Origin: Cryptomeria japonica
Taxonomy: Eukaryota; Streptophyta; Pinopsida; Cupressales; Cupressaceae
Length of the DNA stretch: 64,000 nt
Assembly (NCBI RefSeq): GCF_030272615.1
Contig: NC_081415.1
Span: 105,537,796-105,601,795 of the forward strand
Direction of reading: 5' to 3'
The notes beneath the pieces were generated by a model, which did not search any database, was not told the DNA's origin, and saw only the letters and a list, made by a program, of their open reading frames with translations. Below, one piece after another: positions 55,401 through 64,000 of this stretch (within the stretch, counting starts at the first letter, position 1; every line of letters begins with the position of its first letter). The position numbers were made by a program, and so were the translations under genes.

Positions 55401-56593
55401 AATAGGAAAAGATAGATTTTGTCAATTTCTTTCTTGAGAAGAAGATTAGCTTTGCATGGTCCTATGCAGATATGCCTGGCCTTGATCCAGAATTAGTCCT
55501 TCATCACTTGCCATTAAAAGCAAATGCCAAGCCTGTCAAATAGAAACTTAGAAAGATGCATCCCCAGGTGGCTCTCTTGGTCAAGGTAGAACTAAAAAAA
55601 TTACTAGACGTGGGCTTTATCAGACCCATCGATTATATAGACTGGATTTCCAATTTGGTACCAATTAGCAAGGTAACTAGGGGCATCAGAATCTATACGG
55701 ATTTTTGGGATCTCAATAAAGCATGCCCTAAAGATGATTTTTCACTGCCAAATATAGACATCATAGTTGACATGACTATTGGATATGAGATGCTCTCATT
55801 GATGGATGGTTTCTCCAGCTATAACCAAATTTGCATTGCTCCTAAATATCAACATAAGACTGCATTCACATGTGCTTGGGGTACCTACTATTGGAATGTG
55901 ATGCCCTTTGGTCTTAAAAATGCTGGTGCAACATATCAAAGAGCGATGACGACAATTTTCCATGATTTCATGCATACTTTGATGGAGGACTATGTTGATG
56001 ACTTATTATGCAAATCTGTCACAAGAGATAGTCATCTAGCCATCCTGGGTCCAATCTTTGACCGAATGGAAACTTACAAGCTTAGACTCAATCCAAAGCA
56101 GTGTGTCTTTGGTGTCACAGCTAGCAAATTACTTGGGTACATTGTTTCTCATAGAGGCATCAAAGTTGACCCAGCCAAGGTTAAAGCAATAATGGATATG
56201 CCTCCTCCTTCCAATCTCCATCAACTAAGAAGTCTGCAAGGAAAGCTACAGTCAATTTGCCAGTTTATAGCTCAATTGGCAGACAAATGTCATCCTTTCC
56301 AGCATTTATTGCATAAAGGAGTCATTTTTAAATGGATTGAGCAATGTCAATCAACATTTCAAGCTCTCAAGGATTATCTGCTGTCGCCACCTATTCTTAT
56401 GCCTCCTATTGAAGGGAAGCCATTTATATTGTATATTTCTACAACTAAAATGGCACTAGGAGTTCTCTTAGCCCAACAGGATGAGAAAGGCAAAGAATGG
56501 GCTATTTATTATATCAGCCAGACACTAGTAGGATATGAGCTGAATTATTCCACTATTGAACGAGCATGCTTAGCAATGGTCTTTGCAACATAG
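55401..56593 (+). pseudogene. Element F reverse transcriptase and first RNase H
   Basis: Upstream of the ATG at 55556 the frame already reads RT N-terminal sequence, interrupted by TAG codons at about 55403 and 55541. RT motifs follow in order: LLDVGFIRPI, DLNKACPKDDFSLPNID, SLMDGFSSYNQI, AFTCAWGTYYWNVMPFGLKN and the catalytic box DYVDDLLCKS (about 55990), with all key Asp present. The connection domain and RNase H follow (LLGYIVSHRGI, FILYISTTKMALGVLLAQQD, LNYSTIERACLA). The frame stops at TAG (56591-56593), where QKL would be expected. It copies the RNA into DNA and removes the RNA strand. Confidence 0.9.
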
Positions 56594-58610
56594 AAGCTTC
56601 AACACTATATGTTAAATCATCAGACATTGTTAGTTGCAAAAATTGATCCCTTGAAGTACTTGCTTAGTAGGGCAGCATTGACAAGTCACCTAGCAAAGTG
56701 GGTTACGATCCTCAATGAGTTTGATATTGAGTACATGGAGCGAAAGGCAATAAAAGGACAAGTCATAGCAGATCAACTTGCAGAGGCTCCTATTTATGAT
56801 GATCATCCAATGTTGACTGATTTTTCGGATGAGTCAGTCTTTTCTCTCACATCTTCTAATGAATGGAAGTTATACTTTGATGGATCCCATACCAAGTTTG
56901 GGTCCGGAGTAGGTATATTGTTTGTCACCCCTCAAGGTGATTCTATCCCCAAATCCTATAGAATAACTTTCCATTGTACCAATAACATTGCAAAATATGA
57001 AGCTTTGGTCACGAGACTCCAAGTAGCGGTCCATTGGAACATCACACATTTACAAGTCTATGGAGATTCTCAGTTAGTCATCCATCAAGTGAATGATGAC
57101 TATGAAACAAAAGATGAAAAACTTATTCCCTACAAGCATATGGTAGATTTCTTCAAGACAAAATTCATGGCTATCCATTTCAGTCAAGTTCCAAGAATTC
57201 AAAACAACTCGGCAGATGCAATGGCTATGATTGCTTCCATGTTAAATATGCCCCACAATATGGACAAATGTGAATTCTTGGTCGAACAGTTGCTTGTCCC
57301 TTCTTTTGAAATTCTGACAGCGGATGTGATGTGTGTTCTTGTTGGTCCTAACTCCCCATGGTACAATGACGTCTATCAATATTTGAAATCCCAAACCTTA
57401 CCACCTAACCTTTCCGCTAACCAACGCCGAGCCTTCATCCGACAGACAACCAAATATGTCATCATTGCCAACACCCTTTACCATCATTCCTTTGACCATA
57501 CCCTCCTTAGGTGTTTGGATTCTGATGAAGCACAAATGGCTTTACACGAGGTTCACAATGGTATATGTGGGGGCCATTTCAATGGCCTGAGCTTAGCCAA
57601 AAAGTTGATTCATGGTGGGTATTATTGGCCCACTCTAGAAAAGGATGTTCATGATTTTGTTAAGAAGTGCTATAAATGCCAAATCCATGGAAATTACATT
57701 CATGCACCAGCCCAAGAGCTTCATTCTGTCATATCTTCGTGGCCCTTTTCTCAATGGGGATTGGATCTTATTGGCAAGATTCACCTGACATCTGCAAATG
57801 GACACAAGTTCATCATTACAGGCACCGAGTATTTTACAAAATGGATCGAGGCTATCCCCATGACTTATATTACTGGTGTACAAATTTCAAAATTCCTATT
57901 GAATTATATCATATGCCGATATGGGGTTCCCCTTGCCATAGTCACAGATAATGGCCATCCATTCAAGAATAAAGATGTCAAGGAACTCTGTGAAAGGTTT
58001 CACATCCAACACTATTTCTCCAGTCCATACTATCCACAAGGTAATGGTCAAGCTGAAGCATCAAATAAAACCATTATCAAGATCCTGAAAAAAGTTGTTA
58101 ATGACGCTAGTCGAGATTGGCATGTACAGTTGAATCCAGCACTATGGGCTTATCACACTTCTATCCGCACACCTACTGGCGCAACACCTTACTCCTTGGT
58201 GTATCGTGTGGAAGCCATTTTGCCCTTGGAAGTGGAGATTCCTTCTTTGCATGTTTCCTTGCAACATCTGATTGATGATGAGATGCATAGAGTCTCTCGG
58301 TTGCATCAGCTTGAGATGTTAGATGAGAAACGTCAGATAGCCCTGACACATTTGCAAGCATATCAAAACCGTCTCTGTCGCTCTTATAATAAGAAGGTCA
58401 AAGGGCGACACTTCGAAGTGGGAGATCTAGTTTTAAAGGCAAACCCCAAGAATGCACAATCTACTGACATAATCAAAGGCAAGTTTGAACCTAATTAGGT
58501 TGGGCCTTTCATAGTTACTACAACCTATGGCTCGGGGGCATATCAGCTTGCCACCCTAGAAGGTGAACCTTTGTCCGATACTGTAAATAGCATGCACCTT
58601 CTCAAGTACT
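56594..58610 (+). pseudogene. Element F second RNase H and integrase
   Basis: A 629-residue frame starts in the tail of the first RNase H (SRAALTSHLAKWVTIL). The second RNase H is at residues 85-215 (WKLYFDGSHTKFGSGVGILF, HCTNNIAKYEALVTRLQVAV, QVYGDSQLVIHQV, RIQNNSADAMA). The HHCC zinc finger follows (VHNGICGGHFNG, GGYYWPTLEKDV, CYKCQIHG). In the integrase core the first acidic residue is Glu (GTEYFTKWIEA, codon 57827-57829) instead of Asp; VTDNG and QGNGQAEASNK carry the other two. The C-terminal KKVKGRHFEVGDLVLKANP precedes TAG (58496), after which the tail VGPFIV...MHLLKY remains in frame. Confidence 0.9.
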
Positions 58611-58815
58611 AGGCATAATTTTCTATCAGCAATTCTATGATCCTAAAAAAATACAAAAAAATCAAAAAGCTCGAAAAATACAAAAAAAAGAAAAAAAAAA
58701 GAAAAAGAACAAAAAGTAAAGAAAAATGATTCGCCCTCTAGTGAAAACCTAGCAAACAGGCACTTTGGGCAAGTACCATGGTGAAAACCTAGCAAACAGG
58801 CGCCATGTGTAAAAT
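58611..58815 (+). other. Family 3' module of element F
   Basis: A-rich tract (58645-58725), then CTAGTGAAAACCTAGCAAAC with GGCACTTTGGGCAAGTACCA, then TGGTGAAAACCTAGCAAACA and GGCGCCATGTGT. The two half-units are nearly identical here, making this the clearest copy. Confidence 0.7.
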
Positions 58816-60390
58816 GATCATTTCTCTGTCATCTATCATGACCTCTAGCTATGCTTTCTCTCTATAGGTTTATCGTGCCTATCCTTGTCCTGACCCAATG
58901 TTCTGTTTCAGGCATGTGATTGGTTAACATCATTGTCTTGCATACTCCAGTTTCTTGTGCATATGTTTCAGTCCTGGTCTCTATATATGTCTTTCAGATG
59001 TGCATTGGGTGTGTTCCCCTGGTCATAATCAATCACTGGAACTTTCAAATTGAAAAATGTCCTGAAATAATACAAAAAAATCAAATAATGTCCTGAAAAA
59101 AATCCAAAAAAATCAAATAATGTCCTGAAAAAAATCATAAAAATTGAAAAAATGTCCTGAAAAAAAACTCCCTAAAAAGTCAAATAAAGTCCTAAAAAAA
59201 ATAAAACAAAAAATATCCCCTTTGTGCATAGACAGATCGCTGAGCATACCTCCAATGACACGCAATCACACATTGTGCTTTAATGGAATCATGCATTAAC
59301 AGATGAACTTTTTCAATCAAACCAGACATTCAAGCTGATCACAATTGTCTTCTCAATCGAACATCAACATCAATATCATTTGACCTTGTCACTATTATCA
59401 TGGGTCTTATACAGGGTGTGGTATACTCGAAACCAGACTGTGTCCTGTCTTAGACGAGGTACCGCATTCCCTAAAACCAGACAACATGATCATCCTATCA
59501 ACACTTTCAACTTTTGACAATGAAGATCAAGATGTTTTTTTGACTTGTTGGAATTAGCGAGTCTTATCATTTATTGATTTATTTTCAATCATGTTCCTAT
59601 GTTGCTCGATGATGTCACTAAGTGATTTAGAGTGACCGGGATGGTTTATGGTCCCCTTTCTTTTTTTGTTGTGATTGTTGTTTGTGGAATGTTTGTTACA
59701 AACTGGGGCAATGATATCATTGGGTGTCTGTGATAAGTACATTCACTTTGTGAATGCCGCACATACCTTGACCCTTGATGTATGCACCCTAGGATGCTTC
59801 ACTCATTCCTTGTGTGCGGTGTGTCTATCTTTTGCAAGCAAGGTTGCGTTTCAGCTCTGGCCTTCAATGCCATGATGCTATGCATCCATTTTTCTACATT
59901 AAATAAAGGTTCTCACCTACAAAGTGCATTCATGAAAGCAAGTTTTTCTTCATCTCTAACTATCCTCTATCCCATTTCTTCTTACTAACATTTCTTCCAT
60001 CAGTTTGGGTAGTCAGTTCGGTCTAGTGCTCTGATCTCCAAACATATAAGTTGCATCCTGCATTCATTGATTAGTACATTTGCAAGCCCATATCAAGCAT
60101 TTTATCCATTTCATATTATAAATGCATCGAAAACACATAAAAATATATCCATACATGTTCCACAATTGTACATCAATAGTGCATAAGCCATCTATACATG
60201 GAAAATAACTATACATCATAACACATTGCATCCCATCATATTGATGCATATCATATCATATATCAAAATAATATCGGAGTACAAAATTGGACTGTCTGTC
60301 CTAAGTATGGCCTGCAGGCTGACTATATAATATCACACTACATAATGTCAAACTACATCTGTCTCTGTCGTAAGGAGCATGTGCCTCTAT
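58816..60390. other. Element F 3' region before the antisense gene
   Basis: Non-coding. 59060-59200 holds five to six tandem units of about 30 bp with the core AATGTCCTGAAAAAAATC. 60060-60300 is rich in CATA words, like 45590-45800 of element D, and would be the 3' UTR of the antisense gene. Confidence 0.5.
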
Positions 60391-62220
60391 CACTGGGTGC
60401 TCCCTCTGTCCTCCTCATCCCTGCTATGTCTCAAGGATGATGTCCCTCCTATCCCTAGTCCTGGCTGTGGTGGTCTCATAGGTCCACTCACTCCCATGCT
60501 GCTCACTGACCTCCAAGAAAATGGCCTGCTCTCTGTCCTCGATCATGCTCGGTATGATGCTGCTCTCTGCTCTGGTGGATCTGCACTCTCATATAGTGTC
60601 CTCCAATGGCATATCTCCTCTCTGGTCTCTACCAACATCTGTGCCATCTCACGTGCACTGGCATCCCTAATCGACCCAATATACTCAGTGACTCTCTGTT
60701 CTTCTCACTATGCCTAGGCTATTGCTGTATCTCGAGCCGCTGTAAGTCTGGCTATCTCCACTCTGCACTGATCCTGCTTTGTCCTCAAGATAGCATTCTA
60801 CCTCTCTAATGTCACAATGTGATCATGTTGATTCGCTATGGTATCCCTACACATCTCCATCTCCTCTATCCTAGCTGTCTCCAACTCTATGGGTATATCC
60901 TGCAATGACTCCTGATCACTTGAATTTGGCTCATAATCTTCATCTTCATCCTCTCCATCCTCGTCATCCCCCTCATCCTCATCACCACCCTAATCCTCCT
61001 CATCCTCCTCTCTATCCTCATCATCTCCATCCTCTCCAGCGCATGAAAAGTCCTCCTGTCTCCTTGGTACCAGAATATCAGGATCTGTCAATGGCACTGG
61101 TCGTTGTCATGCAAACCATCTCTCATACTCCTTTGTCATCGCGACGTCTACCACATCTGATCTCCAATCCCACTATCTTTGTTGTAGCTGTGAGAAGTTA
61201 GCATATGCTATGTGTGGCTGAATCATCCTCCCCCATTGACTCGTGTCTCTGTGAGATCGGGCAAAGTGTGCAGTCCCCCTAGGTACATCCTACCTCTCTC
61301 CAAACTGTCGTCTGACTCTCTCTGGCAAGTACATCTCAATCACTCTCTGGCAATTCACTAGTCGCCCAATCAGGTATCTCTCCTATCTACAATATAGTAG
61401 TTCATGACTATCATCTGACCATCCAGAGCAATCAAGATATGGCCTCCATGTGAACTCTCTCAATCTGTCTAGCTCATGTCGCCAATACAATATGTATCCA
61501 AAAGGACCCTATCTCAGTGCTCCCCCATAGTAGTACACATATGGTCAGTGTGGTAATACCTGTCTCTCTGCAATCGGTTGACATATGGCTATGTGCTCAA
61601 ATGCCCATACCTATAGCAATGTGACTCCACAACTCAAAGTCTGAACCCCCTAATATGCTATCTGATGCAGCTGAAAATATAGCATAGTGAGCACGCATGG
61701 TCCCCATGCATATACAGTCCCCTCCATCACCATCCACTCTAGCACTCTTCTCCATCCAATAGGGAATCCATGTCCTCATCTTTCCCCTACTAATAAGCAC
61801 GCTATAACCACTGCTATCACCACATATCGCCGATCATATTCTGATGCCATGGTCTCCCAGCCAATCTCCCTCTCTATGATATCCAGATCATCTACGTCGC
61901 ACTCAAATAATCTACACAAAGCATCTCTCCCTGTCACTGGGTCATACTCTATCATCTCTCCATGAATCGGAATGCGAAGGATATGCCATACATCCTCTAG
62001 TGTCACAGTTGCCTCTCCAGTCGCCAGATGGAATGAGGAGGTCTCTGAATGCCATTGCTCTGCCAATGCGGTGAGTAGTCCTGTGTTTGCCCTAATCTCA
62101 GGCATTAATGTGATATAGTATATTCCAAGTCCTGCTAATGTATCTCTGTCCGTGCTTCTGAGTCTATGTCGTAACATGAAGCAGTCAAGTCGATTCTCCC
62201 GCGTAATCAGGGGATACTAT
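60391..62220 (-). pseudogene. Antisense plant-mobile-domain (PMD) gene in element F
   Basis: On the minus strand the frame 62177-61776 (133 residues, starting MLRHRLRSTDRD) contains GLLTALAEQWHSETSSFHLA followed by GEATVTLEDVWHILRIPIHG, the N-terminal PMD signature. After a stop, VYAWGPCVLTMLYFQLHQIA (61720-61670), TLLxVWAFEHI, FTWRPYLDCS (about 61450) and YLPERVRRQFGERQDVPR (about 61330-61275) complete the domain. Then come an Asp/Glu-rich linker (61030-60910), a coiled-coil-like stretch (60880-60740) and a tail with PPEQRAAS (60560). The order is that of the element D copy. About seven nonsense codons interrupt it. The exact start is uncertain; an AG acceptor-like site lies near 62220. Confidence 0.8.
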
Positions 62221-63042
62221 CGACTCTACATCACAATTGGGGTACATTTTGTCAATTTAAGGGTTTGCTCCTACGGGCTACATTTCCTTGTTTCATGTCC
62301 AAATCAGGGTTTTTCTAATCTATTTTGACCTATCCTAACCTTATCCCCATTTTCAAATCATTCGCATGCTATTTTTGACCAAATTTGAGTTCCCAGTGCA
62401 CAACTGTGCCTGTGTCCTGTGTCCTGCACCTGTGTTGCATCAACTTGCACCTGTGTACCCTACACAAGCACAGGATACCCTACACAAGTGCAGGATGTGC
62501 TCACACAGGCACAGAAGTCACTTTCTACATTCTCTGTGGGCCCCGCAATGTCCCGCAAGCAAGTCAAATTCATAAAATTGACAATATGGGTTTTTGAGAT
62601 ACATATCGCTGCTCCCACATCATCCGGTCATCTGTAGGTGTGTACATGTTCCCCTAGGTGATCTTCCATTGGAATGTTCACCATCTCTTTGTAAGTGTCC
62701 TTTTCCAGAGCAACAAATCCTCCACTTTGGCTAGTGCAAATGAGCAATTTTCCTTCTCCTTGTCTCATTTATAGATCTTTGTCAGTGCATAGATGGACGT
62801 GCACTCTCTCCATCTTATGTTGGTCATATTCTTTTGCACCTTCAATTGCTTGTCCTTTGTGTATTCGATCTCTGATTTTCAGTCTGTTTGCTCCTATCAT
62901 CTTCTATCATTCTTATCGATCAATTGGCCTCTTTTCTGGATGTTTTCGGCCAATTCCTCGAGGGGGCATGCATATGTTATTATCAGTGTCTGGGGCATTT
63001 TCATTATTGTTCTTTGAAAAAATGCTTAAAATCACATTGTCT
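62221..63042. other. Element F region between the PMD gene and the 3' LTR
   Basis: No coding domain. 62400-62520 has interleaved direct and inverted copies of CACCTGTG / CCTGTGT / CACAAGTGCAGGAT. 62940-63040 resembles the stretch before the LTR of D (CGAGGGGGCATG occurs in both, at 62957 and 48594). The antisense promoter would be expected here, but no clear TATA match to D was found. Confidence 0.45.
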
Positions 63043-63057
63043 CAAAGAGGGGCAAAA
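63043..63057 (+). promoter_or_regulatory. Polypurine tract of element F
   Basis: CAAAGAGGGGCAAAA directly before the LTR start; the core AAGAGGGGCAAAA is shared with element D. Confidence 0.85.
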
Positions 63058-64000
63058 TGTAGACGTCTAAAAATGGTCAACGCTTGTGGAGTCATACTTT
63101 AACATTGACGCATTGCCTTATTTTAGGGTTTTTGCGTCGCATTAACATTTCTCCTATGATTTGCACTTGGTCTTTATCATTTGCAAGCATTGAGTCCTTC
63201 TTTTGCATTCTTCAATTGTCTTTCTTTCAAATTTGGTCTTGTCAATAACAATCTTCAGTCATGATTTTGGTCAATCTTATCCTGTCGTATCAATGTGCGT
63301 GTTTATCTGTCATCATTCTGGACATCGTCAATCCTAATCGATGATGGAATTAGGGTTTTGTCCTCTTATCAATCTTGTCATCATGCGATTGATTTGTCAT
63401 CGATCATTGTCATTTTCAATCTTATCATCATGCGGTTGATTTGTCATCGATCATTGTCATTTTCAATCTTGTCATCTTGTGATCGATTTGTCATCGATCG
63501 TTGTCATTTTTGTCATTTTGTGATCAATTTGACATCGATCGTTGTCCTTCTCAATCATGTCAATTTGGATCAATTTGTCATTGTTCCTTCTCAATTGGCA
63601 CATTTATCAATCAAATCACTCATCAGCATTGGTCTTTTATCAAGTCAGAATCATGATCAAATCGATCCTACATCAAGACCTAATTGTCGTCCTTGCATTT
63701 CTAATTCATCTTCTAAGGTTTTATGATTTATTCATTTAATCTTGATTGTCATTTTCTCTCCATTTTCTATCTAGGTTAAATTATTTATTTATTTATCCTA
63801 AGTCTTCTTGTCACAATTAAATGTTTATTTAATTGGCTAATTAATTCCTCCTCTTTTTGTAAATTAATTAATGAATGAAAAATTATTAATTAATTTACCT
63901 AATTTGTATCAATTTCCTAATTTCTAAGTCATTAATTCTAACTTAATTTTCTAATTTCTCCTAAATTCCTAAATGTCTATTTCTATTTCAAATTCTTGTC
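63058..64000 (+). repeat. Element F 3' LTR, running off the window
   Basis: Starts TGTAGACGTCTAAAAATGG after the polypurine tract. Inside, 63374-63595 is a tandem array of about 47 bp times 4.7, with the core GATTTGTCATCGATCATTGTC. After 63770 the sequence is AT-rich (TTATTTATTTATCC, AATTAATTAATG), like the U3 of element D. No end is seen by 64000. Confidence 0.8.

Larger units (their letters stand above)
53949..64000 (+). mobile_element. Element F: Tat-like Ty3/gypsy element, 5'-truncated
   Basis: It begins in mid-protease and has the G-patch-like block, linker, RT, RNase H, a second RNase H, HHCC zinc finger, integrase, 3' module, a long 3' region with an antisense PMD gene, polypurine tract and the start of a 3' LTR. 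A second, cellular-type RNase H after the retroviral one is a hallmark of the Tat lineage of plant Ty3/gypsy elements. Coding parts are open over long stretches, with about six nonsense codons and one frame change. The 5' LTR, leader and gag were lost at the 53948 joint. Confidence 0.9.

Noticed and set aside
57635-57883. Minus-strand frame inside integrase of F
   Set aside because: It overlaps the conserved zinc finger and integrase core on the plus strand, so it is a shadow.
60905-61201. Plus-strand Pro/His-rich frame in F
   Set aside because: It is complementary to the Asp/Glu-rich linker of the antisense PMD protein (GAT/GAG repeats).
63374-63595. CRISPR-like array
   Set aside because: The units are contiguous and degenerate with no unique spacers, and lie in a plant LTR.

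Overview
This window looks like intergenic DNA from a large, retrotransposon-rich plant genome. A conifer or other gymnosperm is plausible, but that is an inference; no marker in the sequence fixes the species. I see no intact host gene, tRNA, rRNA or CRISPR array. Nearly every base can be assigned to LTR retrotransposons of the Ty3/gypsy and Ty1/copia superfamilies. Most are broken by nonsense codons, frameshifts, deletions and later insertions. The only host-derived coding sequence I recognise with confidence is a fragment of a two-component histidine kinase (14076-14306, minus).

Layout, left to right. (1) 1-1497: non-coding, with LTR-like sequence. (2) 1498-9814: element A, a minus-strand Athila-like Ty3/gypsy element flanked by two direct repeats of about 604 bp. 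It has gag, protease, RT/RNase H, an integrase remnant and an extra post-pol ORF region. (3) 10400-13020: minus-strand gag-protease fragment of a Tat-like Ty3/gypsy element. (4) 13030-20429: element B, a plus-strand Tat-like element lacking protease, RT and integrase, with the histidine kinase fragment in its 5' part. (5) 20430-25594: element C, a plus-strand copia element cut off inside RNase H by element E. (6) 25595-53948: element E, a minus-strand copia element split by two insertions: a 937-bp solo LTR at 27249-28185, and copia element G at 29167-50075. (7) Element G is itself split by a 1624-bp solo LTR at 32635-34258 (TSD GACTC) and by the complete 12.2-kb Tat-like element D at 37253-49470 (TSD GGTAT), which landed in the 3' LTR of G. 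(8) 53949-64000: element F, a plus-strand Tat-like element that begins abruptly inside protease at a deletion joint. It carries RT, two RNase H domains, integrase and a 3' LTR that runs off the window.

The insertion order can be read directly: B was hit by C, C by E, E by G, and G by D. D is therefore the youngest layer, and its two LTRs are still very similar. D has no RT, RNase H or integrase core, so it was probably mobilised in trans by a relative that encodes pol, of the F type.

The most interesting content is in the Tat-like family (B, D, F). D and F each carry, in antisense between pol and the 3' LTR, a broken gene for a plant mobile domain (PMD) protein with the same architecture: PMD, acidic linker, coiled coil, basic/Pro-Gly tail. 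The family also shares a conserved 5' leader of about 600 bp and a conserved 3' module with repeated GGTGAAAACC. In the copia elements, the LTRs share a short hairpin with compensatory base changes, and three copies share the same amber codon in integrase.
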